This document shows positions 33,209 through 41,337 of a stretch of 64,000 nucleotides of DNA, piece by piece. Location: positions 62,001 to 126,000 of the forward strand of contig NZ_PVTF01000004.1 of NCBI RefSeq assembly GCF_003002815.1, written 5' to 3'. The stretch is from Umezawaea tangerina. Its GTDB lineage: Bacteria > Actinomycetota > Actinomycetes > Mycobacteriales > Pseudonocardiaceae. Position 1 is the stretch's first letter. Each line of letters opens with the position of its first letter. The translations under genes were made by a program, and so were the position numbers. The notes under the pieces were generated by a model that searched no databases, was not told where the DNA came from, and saw nothing but the letters and a program-made list of their open reading frames with translations.

Positions 33209-34378
33209 ATGCCGAGATCCCGTGCCGCCCGGTGGAGCGCGGTGGGCCTGTTCGTCGTGGCGACGGTCGTCGCCGTCGCCGTCCAGGTCCCCACCGCCAC
33301 CGCCGCCACACCGATCACCGTCGCCCAGGCCATCGGCCAGCAGACCGGGGCCTCGGCCACCGTCCGCGGCTACGTGGTCGGCCAGCCCACCGCGACCAGC
33401 ACCGTCATCCGGTCGGGCTTCCCCAACGACTACGCGCTCGCCCTCGCCGACTCCGCGAGCGAGACCGCCACGTCGAAGATGGTCTACGTCCAGATCACGT
33501 CGTCGTTCCGGGCGGCCTGGGGGTTGCAGTCCAACCCGAGCCTGCTGGGCAAGCAGCTCGACGTCACCGGCCCGCTCGGCGCGTACTTCTCGCACGCCGG
33601 CCTCACCTCGCCGACCGCGTTCGCACTGGCGGGCGGCGGTGGCACCACCCCGCCGACGACCACGCCGCCGACCGGGACGCCCGGTGACTACGACGGCACG
33701 TACTACCTGCCCGCGATCGGGAAGTCCGGCACGGCGCTGCGCACGTCGTTGAACCAGATCATCCGGACGCAGACCAAGCTCACCTACGAGCAGGTCTGGG
33801 ACGCGCTCAAGCTGACCGACCAGGACCCGAACAACTCGAACAACGTGATCCTGCTGTACTCCGGCACGTCACGGGCCAAGAGCCTCAACGGCGGCAACCC
33901 CGACGACTGGAACCGCGAGCACGTCTGGGCCAAGTCGCACGGCGACTTCGGCACCGCGACCGGTCCCGGCACGGACATCCACCACCTGCGGCCGGCCGAC
34001 GTGACCGTCAACTCCGACCGCGGCAACAAGGACTTCGACAACGGCGGCACCCAGTCCACCGAGGCGCCCGGCAACTACACCGACGCCGACTCGTGGGAGC
34101 CGCGCAACGCCGACAAGGGCGACGTGGCCAGGATGATCTTCTACATGGCCATCCGCTACGAGGGCGGCGACGGCTTCCCCGACCTCGAGGTCAACAACAG
34201 CACCAGCAACGGCACGAACCCCTACATCGGCAAGCTGTCGGTGCTCAAGCAGTGGAACACCCAGGACCCGCCGAGCACGTTCGAGAAGCGGCGCAACCAG
34301 GTCATCTACGACACCTTCCAGCACAACCGCAACCCGTTCATCGACCACCCCGAGTGGGTCGACTCCATCTGGGGCTGA
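33209..34378 (+). CDS. Secreted endonuclease I family nuclease with an N-terminal OB-like domain
   Basis: 389 residues. Signal peptide 1-33, then an OB-fold-like domain (about 35-145, ITVAQAIGQQTGASATVRGYVVGQ), a Thr/Pro linker and an endonuclease I domain. The catalytic His-Me-finger region is intact: DDWNREHVWAKSHGDF, DIHHLRPADVTVNSDRGNKDFDN, and a late RRNQVIYDTFQHNRNPFIDHPEW. It should degrade DNA or RNA outside the cell for nutrient release. The OB-nuclease pairing occurs in other secreted bacterial nucleases. A strong terminator follows. Confidence 0.92.
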   Translation: MPRSRAARWSAVGLFVVATVVAVAVQVPTATAATPITVAQAIGQQTGASATVRGYVVGQPTATSTVIRSGFPNDYALALADSASETATSKMVYVQITSSFRAAWGLQSNPSLLGKQLDVTGPLGAYFSHAGLTSPTAFALAGGGGTTPPTTTPPTGTPGDYDGTYYLPAIGKSGTALRTSLNQIIRTQTKLTYEQVWDALKLTDQDPNNSNNVILLYSGTSRAKSLNGGNPDDWNREHVWAKSHGDFGTATGPGTDIHHLRPADVTVNSDRGNKDFDNGGTQSTEAPGNYTDADSWEPRNADKGDVARMIFYMAIRYEGGDGFPDLEVNNSTSNGTNPYIGKLSVLKQWNTQDPPSTFEKRRNQVIYDTFQHNRNPFIDHPEWVDSIWG

Positions 34379-34389
34379 GCAGGAGCGTC

Positions 34390-34421
34390 GAAGGGGGCCA
34401 CCCGAGCGGGTGGCCCCCTTC
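34390..34421 (+). terminator. Terminator of the endonuclease gene
   Basis: A perfect 15-bp stem (34390-34404 with 34407-34421, starting GAAGGGGGCC) and a 2-nt spacer, 11 bases after the stop codon. Confidence 0.82.
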
Positions 34422-34436
34422 AGCATGTCCGAGGTC

Positions 34437-34466
34437 TTTACATGTGACCATTTGGTCACCTATCCT
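34437..34466 (+). promoter_or_regulatory. ArsR-gene promoter with an operator between -35 and -10
   Basis: TTTACA (34437-34442), 18 bases, TATCCT (34461-34466), and the GTG start codon at 34473. The spacer holds GTGACCA-TT-TGGTCAC (34444-34459), a perfect 16-bp dyad. ArsR-type repressors usually bind such sites in their own promoter, so autoregulation is likely, and the mRNA would be leaderless. Confidence 0.7.
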
Positions 34467-34472
34467 TGGTTC

Positions 34473-34871
34473 GTGACCGACGACGACCGCGTCTTCAAAG
34501 CGCTCGCCGACCCCACCCGGAGGTTCTTGCTCGACCTGCTGTTCGAGCGGGACGGGCGCACGCTCACGGAGTTGGAGTCGGAGCTGGCGATGACCAGGTT
34601 CGGCGTCATGAAGCACCTCGGCGTCCTCGCCGACGCCGGGCTCGTCGTCACCCGCCGCTCGGGCCGGGAGAAGCTCCACTTCCTCAACCCGGTCCCGATC
34701 CGGCTGATCCACGACCGGTGGATCGACAAGTACACCGAGCGCCGCGTCTCGGCGCTCACCGACCTCAAGGCCCAGTTGGAGGCAGCGCATGAGCACGAGC
34801 ACCGTCCAGGTCCACCGGGTGTGGATCAAGGCGACCCCGCAGGCGGTCTGGGACGCGATCACCAGTCCTGA
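34473..34871 (+). CDS. ArsR-family regulator
   Basis: About 132 residues. DDRVFKALADPTRRFLLDLLFERDGRTLTELESELAMTRFGVMKHLGVLADAGLVVTRRSGREKLHFLNP is a textbook ArsR winged helix (about 5-75) without the metal-binding Cys box, so it is probably not a metal sensor. Paired with a SRPBCC/AHSA1 gene, as is very common in actinobacteria. GTG start at 34473 preceded by promoter elements but no Shine-Dalgarno. The reading frame continues 83 bases into the next gene, giving an odd Gly/Pro/His-rich tail. Confidence 0.88.
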   Translation: MTDDDRVFKALADPTRRFLLDLLFERDGRTLTELESELAMTRFGVMKHLGVLADAGLVVTRRSGREKLHFLNPVPIRLIHDRWIDKYTERRVSALTDLKAQLEAAHEHEHRPGPPGVDQGDPAGGLGRDHQS

Positions 34872-35268
34872 GTGGAACGCCCAGTACGGCTACGGCTGCC
34901 CCAGCGAGTACGACCTCCGCCCCGGCGGCACCTACCGCGTCCTCGCCAACGAGGCCATGACCCAACACGGCGCCCCACCCGTCATCATCGACGGCGAGGT
35001 CCTCGAATCCGACCCGCCCAACAAGCTCGTCCAAACCTGGCGCGCCAACTTCAGCCCCGACCTCACCGCCGAAGGCTTCACCCGCCTCACCTGGGAGATC
35101 ACCGAGGAGTACGGCGCGGTCCGCCTCACCGTCACCCACGAACTCGAAGGCGCCCCCATGGCAGCCGCCCAGGTCGCGGGCGACATCCCCGGCGCGGGCG
35201 GCGGCTGGACCTACATCATCAGCGACCTGAAGACCCTGCTGGAAACCGGCAAGACCTTCGCCAGCTAA
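34789..35268 (+). CDS. SRPBCC/AHSA1-family protein
   Basis: 159 residues of START-like fold: VQVHRVWIKATPQAVWDAITSPEWNAQYGYG at the start, YDLRPGGTYRV, LVQTWRANFSPDLTAEGFTRLTWEI and GGWTYIISDLKTLLETG at the end. The fold makes a hydrophobic cavity for a small ligand; role unknown. The ATG lies within the 3' end of the ArsR gene with GGAGGCAG upstream, so the two are translationally coupled and probably co-regulated. Confidence 0.9.
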   Translation: MSTSTVQVHRVWIKATPQAVWDAITSPEWNAQYGYGCPSEYDLRPGGTYRVLANEAMTQHGAPPVIIDGEVLESDPPNKLVQTWRANFSPDLTAEGFTRLTWEITEEYGAVRLTVTHELEGAPMAAAQVAGDIPGAGGGWTYIISDLKTLLETGKTFAS

Positions 35269-35321
35269 CCCACCAACCACAACACACAACACCCGACCCG
35301 ACGACAGCCAGACCCCGCCGG

Positions 35322-35541
35322 GCGAAGCCCGATACCTTGTCCGACGCGAAGCGAGGATGCAGCGTCCGACGGCAAAGCCGAGGATCCGTCGTCGGGCGCA
35401 GCCCGCCAGCGCGCATCCGGCGCGGAGCGCCTGGGGCCCTGTCGGCGCCAGCCGATGCCTGGTCCGACGCGAAGCGCGGATGCCCTGTCCGACGGCGCAG
35501 CCGAGGATGCGGTGTCAGGCGCAGCCTGATGCTGGCGAAGC
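35322..35541. repeat. Array A of tandem GCGNAGC mini-hairpin units
   Basis: Eight GCGNAGC heptamers (starts 35322, 35346, 35396, 35422, 35469, 35495, 35519, 35535) and two variants (about 35372 and 35445), each flanked by a few complementary bases, recur every 23-26 bases; the last two are 16 apart. GCGNAGC is known to form an unusually stable mini-hairpin with a GNA loop. The right part is near-identical to array B at 54097-54219, in the same orientation and with the same spacing. There is no coding signal in the block 35269-35758 around it. Confidence 0.75.
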
Positions 35542-35577
35542 CAGATCTACCCCTGCCCCCGATACACAGCGCCCTCC

Positions 35578-35634
35578 TGCCCCACCCCCGCTTGTCAAGA
35601 TGGCTTTATCGTCTTGACAAGCGGGGGTGGGGCA
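35578..35634. repeat. Long perfect inverted repeat A
   Basis: Perfect 23-bp arms (35578-35600 and 35612-35634) with an 11-nt loop. The inner CTTGTCAAGA / TCTTGACAAG and loop sequence are shared with inverted repeat B (54253-54315), whereas the outer arm sequences differ but stay complementary. It lies 36 bases right of array A. As an RNA it would be a strong bidirectional terminator; each arm also contains TTGACA. Confidence 0.8.
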
Positions 35635-35758
35635 TTGAGACAATCGCGCGCCGGGGGCCGGGCTTCGCGCTCCGGAAACCCAAGGTCCCCCCAACGTGAG
35701 AACCCCCCGAAACCCAAGGTACTCACAGGGTCCGACATTCCCCGCGCCCCAGACCCCC

Positions 35759-36044
35759 TCACAGCTCCCCCAACCCCACATTCGCCTCAGCGGCCCACCC
35801 CACCGAGTCACCCCGTTCCGCCGCCGGCACCCTCCACCACCCCGAGCAGCCATTCGTGCACGGATGCCCCACTTCCCGCAGCACGTACCCCCCGTCCTCC
35901 GGTTCGGGTTGCAACCAGGTCATCTCCCCCGTTCCACCGCACAGGTCGCACGGGGGCCGGGACTTGGCCGATCCCTCCGCAGGTTCCACAGATGCTCCTG
36001 TCCATCGCGATTCCGGAGCCGTGGCAACTCGGACACTCGCTCAT
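35759..36044 (-). pseudogene. Frameshifted CxxCxGxG zinc-finger-like protein gene
   Basis: From an ATG at 36044 the reverse strand reads SECPSCHGSGIAMDRSICGT followed by CGGIGQVPAP, two DnaJ-type C-x2-C-x-G-x-G motifs. In the next frame, after a CCCCC run near 35948, the same pattern continues as CDLCGGTGEMTWLQPEPEDG, then HPCTNGCSGWW, to a stop at 35759. One frame change in the C-run would give a single protein of about 95 residues. The uncorrected frame ends at 35808 in Gly/Arg-rich sequence. It could be a real mutation, slippage-controlled expression or a sequencing error. Confidence 0.6.
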
Positions 36045-36150
36045 CCACCAATCGGATCACACCCAGTGTCGGATGTAACCAAGTGGGCACCCGCGATCAC
36101 CCGAAGGTGGTGCGGTAGAAGGGTAACGGGACCGTTGGGCCATTCGGGTG

Positions 36151-36375
36151 TCAGCGCCGATCGGCGTTGCGGGGGTGGTTCTTGGCCGTGCGCTCGTTGC
36201 CGTGCCGGTAGTTGCCGGTCCACCTGGCCATGACCTCCTGCGGGTCGTCGTCGACCTCGGCGAGGAACTCGGCGGCCCTGGCACCGCGGAGGGTGGCGGC
36301 GACGCGGCCGTGGTGCAGGACGACGACCGTCCCGTCGGGACGGGTGGTGTGGGTGAAACCCCGTGGTGGTGGCAT
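36151..36375 (-). CDS. Small conserved-looking hypothetical protein, 74 residues
   Basis: MPPPRGFTHTTRPDGTVVVL leads into two short strand/helix units (HHGRVAATLRGARAAEFLAEVDDDPQEVMARWTGNYRHGNERTAKNHP). Third-position GC is high and the frame is compact, so it is probably real. The alternation (strand with Asp-Gly turn, HHGRVA strand, long helix) and basic tail suggest a small nucleic-acid or protein binder, but no family is recognised. No Shine-Dalgarno is obvious. Confidence 0.65.
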   Translation of the reverse strand: MPPPRGFTHTTRPDGTVVVLHHGRVAATLRGARAAEFLAEVDDDPQEVMARWTGNYRHGNERTAKNHPRNADRR

Positions 36376-36609
36376 CCGAGGAGTGTGGACCGCGACCGCG
36401 CACCGGACCGAGCGATTTTCCGCGAGCACACCTCGAACCGCCGCGGACGACGTGAAGCGGACCGGCACGACGAACACCGAGCCACGTGTCGACCGGCGTC
36501 CGGGCGTTCCACGACCCGTACCCCGAAGTTGGGCCGAATGCCCGGTTGAAGGCCTCCACCGCCGGGTAGTGACGTGGCAAGAAGTTCTTGTCGCACAAGG
36601 AGGCACCCA

Positions 36610-36795
36610 ATGCTCGCCATCGTCGCAGCGGTCATCTTCGGACTGGCGTTGCTGCTCGACCTCGCCGACGCCTCCATCGGATCGGTCATCAACCCCGGCA
36701 CGCTGATCACCGCGGGCCTGCTGTGCGTCGCCCTGCACCTGGCCGGGGTCGGCACCTCCGTCCGCCGCCCCAGCTTCCGCCGTCGTCGTCGCTGA
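36610..36795 (+). CDS. Small two-helix membrane protein, 61 residues
   Basis: MLAIVAAVIFGLALLLDLAD and a second hydrophobic helix (LITAGLLCVALHLAGV) flank a short Ser/Asn loop; the C-terminus is a run of Arg residues, so it stays inside by the positive-inside rule. AAGGAGG lies seven bases before the ATG. Such short membrane proteins are common in actinomycetes and mostly uncharacterised. The methyltransferase starts 16 bases downstream, possibly co-transcribed. Confidence 0.75.
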   Translation: MLAIVAAVIFGLALLLDLADASIGSVINPGTLITAGLLCVALHLAGVGTSVRRPSFRRRRR

Positions 36796-36811
36796 CGCGG
36801 GCCGCGTCCGG

Positions 36812-37579
36812 ATGAGCGGGTTGGAGTTCGACGAGCGGACCTCGCGCCGCGTCGAGGCCACCTACCTGGCACCGGACGTGGTGCGGCAGCGCCGGATCGT
36901 CCGGGAAGCCCTGTCCCTGCACCACGGCGAGCGGGTGCTCGACCTCGGCAGCGGGCCGGGCTTCCTCGCCGTCGAGATGGCCGCGGAGGTCGGCCCCGAC
37001 GGCGCGGTGTGCGGCATCGACCCGTCCCCCAGCATGCTCGCGCTCGCCGCGGACCGATCAGGCCACGCCGTCGAGTACCGCCAGGCGGGTGCCGAACGAA
37101 TTCCCTTCCAGGACGGCACTTTCGACGCGGTCGTGTCCACTCAGGTCTTCGAGTACCTGCCCGACGTGCCGGGCGCGCTGGCCGAGGTGCGCAGGGTGCT
37201 CCGGTCCGGCGGTCGGCTGGTGCTGGTCGACACCGACTGGGACTCCCTGGTCTGGCGCTCGCCCGACGACGCGCTGACCGACCGGGTGCTGACCGCGTTC
37301 GAGCAGCACCTGGCCGACGCCCGCTTACCGCGCAAGCTGCCCGCGGCGCTGGTCGCCGCGGGCTTCCGCGACGTGCGGACGAGCGTCGTCCCCCTGCTCA
37401 ACGTCGGCTACTCCCCCACCACCTACAGCGCGGGACTGCTGGAGCTGGTCGCGGAGTTCGTGCCGGGCCGCGACGGCATCACCGCCGAAGAGGCCACCGC
37501 GTGGGCGGCCGGTCAGCGGGCGCTCGGCCCGGACTACTTCTTCAGCCTCAACCGCTACCTGTTCGCGGCGACCGGCTGA
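36812..37579 (+). CDS. SAM-dependent methyltransferase (class I)
   Basis: 255 residues with the Rossmann SAM motifs in order: motif I VLDLGSGPGFLAVEMA, motif II CGIDPSPSML, the acidic DGTFDAVVSTQVFEYLPDV, and LRSGGRLVLVDTDW. It resembles UbiE/ArsM-like small-molecule methyltransferases that act on an unknown acceptor. A C-terminal helical lid (about 195-250) probably forms the substrate pocket. Confidence 0.88.
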   Translation: MSGLEFDERTSRRVEATYLAPDVVRQRRIVREALSLHHGERVLDLGSGPGFLAVEMAAEVGPDGAVCGIDPSPSMLALAADRSGHAVEYRQAGAERIPFQDGTFDAVVSTQVFEYLPDVPGALAEVRRVLRSGGRLVLVDTDWDSLVWRSPDDALTDRVLTAFEQHLADARLPRKLPAALVAAGFRDVRTSVVPLLNVGYSPTTYSAGLLELVAEFVPGRDGITAEEATAWAAGQRALGPDYFFSLNRYLFAATG

Positions 37580-37628
37580 CCCGGTCAAGCCCTGGCAGTC
37601 CGGGCTCCCGCCCAGTACGTTGCCCCGA

Positions 37629-38414
37629 GTGCCCCTCCCTCTCCTCGCCGAGCTCGAGTCCTTCTACGACGCGGTCCCCCGCCTGGACGCCCGAGCGGAG
37701 GTCCACGGCGGACTGACGCTGTTCGTCCGGGACGGCGAGGGGTTCCCGTACTACGCCCGGCCGACGTTCCCCGGTGGCGAGCCGACCGCGGTGGACGTGC
37801 GGGTGGTGCGGGAGCGGCAGCGCGACCTCGGCGTCTCCCAGGCGTTCGAGTGGGTCCACGAGACCACGCCGGGGATGCTCGACGTGGTGGAGCAGGCCGG
37901 GTTCACCGTGCTGCGGGCGCCCCTGCTGGTGCTGGACGGGCCGGTCCGCGTGCCCGAGGTCGACGCGCGGGTGCGCGTCCTGGACCCGGAGGCGCCCGGC
38001 TTCCTCCACGACGTCGCCATGGTCAGGACGATCGCCCAGCTCTCGTTCTCCGCGCCCGGCACCGCGACCGGCGAGACGGGCCCGCGGGACCGCGACACGC
38101 TCCTGCCGACCGTCACCCCCGTGCACGTGCCCAAGTTCCGCTACGCGCTGGCCGAGATCCCCGACCACGGTCCGGTGGCCACCGGCATGACCCAGCGGGC
38201 CGGGGACGTCGCCGAGGTCGTCGGCGTCGGCACCCTCCCCTCGGCCCGCCGCCGCGGCCTCGGCGCCGCGATCACCGCCGCCCTGGCCCAGGACGCCCTG
38301 GACAACGGCGTCGCGCGGGTCTTCCTGTCCGCGGGCAGCGAGGAGATCGCGCGGGTCTACGAGCGGGTCGGCTTCCGCCGCGTCGGCACCGCCTGCATCG
38401 CGGAGACCGAGTAG
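37629..38414 (+). CDS. GNAT-family N-acetyltransferase
   Basis: About 261 residues. The C-terminal half is a GNAT domain: VVGVGTLPSARRRGLGAAITAALA carries the acetyl-CoA pyrophosphate loop (R-R-x-G-L-G), and VFLSAGSEEIARVYERVGFRRVG is the typical C-terminal strand-helix. The N-terminal half looks like a degenerate second GNAT unit. Substrate unknown. The start is ambiguous: TTG at 37620 or GTG at 37629, neither with a clear Shine-Dalgarno. Confidence 0.8.
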   Translation: MPLPLLAELESFYDAVPRLDARAEVHGGLTLFVRDGEGFPYYARPTFPGGEPTAVDVRVVRERQRDLGVSQAFEWVHETTPGMLDVVEQAGFTVLRAPLLVLDGPVRVPEVDARVRVLDPEAPGFLHDVAMVRTIAQLSFSAPGTATGETGPRDRDTLLPTVTPVHVPKFRYALAEIPDHGPVATGMTQRAGDVAEVVGVGTLPSARRRGLGAAITAALAQDALDNGVARVFLSAGSEEIARVYERVGFRRVGTACIAETE

Positions 38415-38607
38415 CCGCCTCGGCGGGTCGGCCCCGCCCGTGGCCCACCGCCGGCGCAACCCCGCACCGAGCAGGCGGACGAGGACCGCGAAGTCCCTGA
38501 CCGGGAAGGGATTCCCGAGCGGTGGCGGCGTCGACCACGACCCGCGGGGGACCGGGTTCCCGGACGCCTTGCGGGAACGCCCGCGCCGACCCGATTAGGC
38601 TGCGGCC

Positions 38608-39411
38608 GTGATCAGGGTGCTGAAGGACTTCTCCACGGGTGTCGGGCTGCTCGCGAAGGGCTTCGGGCTGGTGTTCCGGTCGCCGAAGCTGCTGCTCATC
38701 GGGGCGATCCCGGCGGTGCTCAGCTCGGCGCTGCTCATCGGCAGCTTCGTGCTGCTGGCGCTGAACATCGACGCCATCGCCACCTGGGCGACGCCGTTCG
38801 CGGACGACTGGAGCGAGTCGGTGCGGACCGTGACCCGGTTCGCGGCGGGCATCTCGTTCATCGGCGCGTACCTGGCGATCGGGCTGCTCGCGTTCACCGC
38901 GGTCACGATCGTCATCGGCGGCCCGTTCTACGAGCACATCGCCGAGACGATCGAGGACGAGGAGCTGGGCGGTGTGCCGGACGCCGAGCAGGTGCCGTGG
39001 TGGCGGTCCGCGCTCAACGGCGTGCGCGACGCCGTGCTGCTGATCGGGCTGGCGGTGCTGTTCGCGATCCCGCTGTTCGCGGCCGGGTTCATCCCCGTCG
39101 TCGGGCAGACCGTCGTGCCGGTGGTCGCGGTGTTCGTCAACGGCTGGCTGCTCGGCATCGAGCTGACCGGCATCCCGTTCACCCGCCGCGGCAAGTCCCT
39201 CAAGGAGCGCCGCGCGGTGCTGCGGAGCAAGCGGGCGCTCGCGCTGGGCTTCGCCGTGCCGTCGTACCTGCTGTGCCTGATCCCGTTGGCGGCCATCGTG
39301 GTCATGCCCGCGGCGATGGCGGGCGGCACGGTCCTCGCGCACCGCCTGCTCACCGGACGCGACCAGGTCCCGGCCCACCGCCCCTACCCGAACGGCACCC
39401 AGGCGAGCTGA
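38608..39411 (+). CDS. EI24/CysZ-like integral membrane protein
   Basis: 267 residues with a half-dozen hydrophobic segments and the EI24 pattern (GVGLLAKGFGLVFRSPKLLLIGAIPAV at the start; GGPFYEHIAETIEDEELGG after helix 3; FTRRGKSLKERRAVLRSKRALALGF). Bacterial relatives include the sulfate transporter CysZ, but the actinobacterial branch is uncharacterised. The GTG start at 38608 follows a TAGGCT hexamer at 38596 by six bases with no Shine-Dalgarno, so the transcript is probably leaderless. Confidence 0.85.
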   Translation: MIRVLKDFSTGVGLLAKGFGLVFRSPKLLLIGAIPAVLSSALLIGSFVLLALNIDAIATWATPFADDWSESVRTVTRFAAGISFIGAYLAIGLLAFTAVTIVIGGPFYEHIAETIEDEELGGVPDAEQVPWWRSALNGVRDAVLLIGLAVLFAIPLFAAGFIPVVGQTVVPVVAVFVNGWLLGIELTGIPFTRRGKSLKERRAVLRSKRALALGFAVPSYLLCLIPLAAIVVMPAAMAGGTVLAHRLLTGRDQVPAHRPYPNGTQAS

Positions 39412-41246
39412 GCCGCCCGGTCACCGCTGCTGACCAGCGCACCCCCCTCCGACACGGTCCACAGGTCGTCGCCGATCACCAGTGCGCGGCGGATCGTGCC
39501 GGTCGGGTGCACGACCCGGCCGACCTCGTCGAACCCGTTGCCGGACAGGCGGAGCACGAGCGAGCCGCCGGTGCCGTCGGCGCGGTCGGTGACCGGCAGC
39601 ACGAGCAGGCCGTCCGCGGGCCAGTAGAGGAACGCGTGCGGGTCGTACTCGGCCTCCGAGGTGCCGCCCGGAACCTGGTACTGGGCAAGGCGTTCCGGCC
39701 TCGCGAGGTCGCGCACGTCGAACAGCGACACCTGCGTGCCGGAGACCCGGCCCCGGTCGTTCGCGTCCTGGCCGACGCCGATCAGCCTGCCGTCACCGGC
39801 CGGGTGCAGGTAGGCCGAGTAGCCGTTGATCTTCAGCTCGCCCACCACGCGCGGCTTCGCCGGGTCGGCCAGGTCGAGGGTGTAGAGCGGGTCGGTCTGC
39901 CGGAACGTGACCACGTAGCCGACCGCGCCGAGGAACCGGACGCTGTGGATCCGCTCCCCCACACCGAGTCCGTCGACCCGACCGGTCTGCACGAGCGCGT
40001 CGCCCCGCCGTTCCAGCACGATCACCGAGCTCTGCTGGGCGTTCTGCGCCGTGCTGCCCGTCGTGGCGATCCGCAGGTGCCCAGCGTACTCGGAGAACGA
40101 GTACTTGTTGAGCGGCAGGCCGTCCACCACACCGGAGGCGACGTGCCGCGGCGGACCGGGCCGGGAGATGTCGAACTGGTGGACCGAGGTCGTCCCGGAC
40201 GGGGCGATCCGGCCCCGGCCGGTGGTGAAGACCTGGTGCTGGTCGGCGACGTAGAGGTTCGACGCCGTGCCGTAGACGGTGTCGCCCGCGGCGACGACGG
40301 ACACCGGGTCGCCGGTGCCGAGCGCGGCCGAGAGGTCCAGCGTGAGGACGGTCAGCAGCGACGCCGACGTGGGCTGCTCGGGGAAGCTGACCCGCGAGCA
40401 GTCGACGAGGGTGCCGTCGCGGCGCGAGGTCGGCGTGGACAGCTCGTAGTGCGGCAGCCAGGTCGAGATCGGTGCGGCGTCGACGACCTTCTCGTTCTCC
40501 AGCCGGGTCTGGGCGACCGACCAGCCGTCCTGCGGGTACACGAACGCCGGGCGCGGCGTCGAGCTGACCACGACCCTGGCCACCCCACCGATCTGGCGGG
40601 CGTCCAGGTAGGTGCCGTCGACCGTCAGCGCCCCCAGCGCCTTCGGCGGTCCGGAGAGGTCGACCAGGACCAGCCTCGACCCGGTCCGCGGCGCGAACTC
40701 GTCGGGCGGCACCGGGATCCCGGCGGCGACCTCCGTCGTCACGACCAGGGCCCGGTCGCCGCTGAGCAGCAGCTGGGACGCCGAGCTGTTCGCCAGGTCG
40801 AGCGTCCCGGTGACCCGGCGGGACGCCACGTCGACCACCCGCAGCACGCCGTCGGCGACCGACACGACCCGCTTGCCGTCGGTCTTGACCAGGTCGGGCT
40901 CGTCGACCCCGTTCTCCTGCACGTTCGTCGTGGAGTGCTCCGCCGTGCCCGGCACGGCCGCGGTCCTGCTGTCGAACGAGGTCCCGGCCTCGGCCTTGGA
41001 CTCGACGGCGACGTCGCCGTCGACGGGCACCCACTGGCGCGAGAGCCGGTCGAGGTCGCCCTTCGCCGCCGCTCTGAACCGCGACAGCACCTCGTCGCAC
41101 GAGTCGAAGGCGACCAGCTCCACCGGTCCGGCGGTGCCCACGGGCGGCACCGGGTCCGGTGCCCACCCGTCCAGGACGGCGGGCGCGGAACCCGCGCACA
41201 GCCCCACGACGACGATCCCCGCCAACACCACTCCCGGCCGCTTCAT
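39384..41246 (-). CDS. Secreted PF09826-type beta-propeller protein
   Basis: About 620 residues. A signal peptide (MKRPGVVLAGIVVVGLCAGS) starts at 41246. FDSCDEVLSRFRAAA and the hallmark TTNVQENGVDEPDLVKTDGKRVVSVADG identify the beta-propeller family PF09826. The rest is a repeating series of four-stranded blades (for example RLVLVDLSGPPKALGALTVDGTYLDARQIGGVARVV). It is predicted to be extracellular, with a binding or scaffolding role. It ends inside the convergent EI24 gene (28-base overlap). Confidence 0.88.
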   Translation of the reverse strand: MKRPGVVLAGIVVVGLCAGSAPAVLDGWAPDPVPPVGTAGPVELVAFDSCDEVLSRFRAAAKGDLDRLSRQWVPVDGDVAVESKAEAGTSFDSRTAAVPGTAEHSTTNVQENGVDEPDLVKTDGKRVVSVADGVLRVVDVASRRVTGTLDLANSSASQLLLSGDRALVVTTEVAAGIPVPPDEFAPRTGSRLVLVDLSGPPKALGALTVDGTYLDARQIGGVARVVVSSTPRPAFVYPQDGWSVAQTRLENEKVVDAAPISTWLPHYELSTPTSRRDGTLVDCSRVSFPEQPTSASLLTVLTLDLSAALGTGDPVSVVAAGDTVYGTASNLYVADQHQVFTTGRGRIAPSGTTSVHQFDISRPGPPRHVASGVVDGLPLNKYSFSEYAGHLRIATTGSTAQNAQQSSVIVLERRGDALVQTGRVDGLGVGERIHSVRFLGAVGYVVTFRQTDPLYTLDLADPAKPRVVGELKINGYSAYLHPAGDGRLIGVGQDANDRGRVSGTQVSLFDVRDLARPERLAQYQVPGGTSEAEYDPHAFLYWPADGLLVLPVTDRADGTGGSLVLRLSGNGFDEVGRVVHPTGTIRRALVIGDDLWTVSEGGALVSSGDRAAQLAWVPFG

Positions 41247-41337
41247 GGACCCAGGACGCAAGCCGGGGCGCGGCGCGTTGCAAGGAAAGCGGAAATGCCG
41301 GGAGACCCGTGGGTCCCCCGGCATTCCCCTGCGGTGC

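Noticed and set aside
35700-36118. Forward frames of 140-150 codons in the Pro-rich stretch right of inverted repeat A
   Set aside because: They mirror the frameshifted Cys-rich reverse gene and are Pro/Arg/Ser low-complexity without motifs.
38415-38607. A further small gene between the acetyltransferase and EI24 genes
   Set aside because: Open frames exist but with poor codon bias and no recognisable start or family; the stretch most likely holds only the EI24 promoter.
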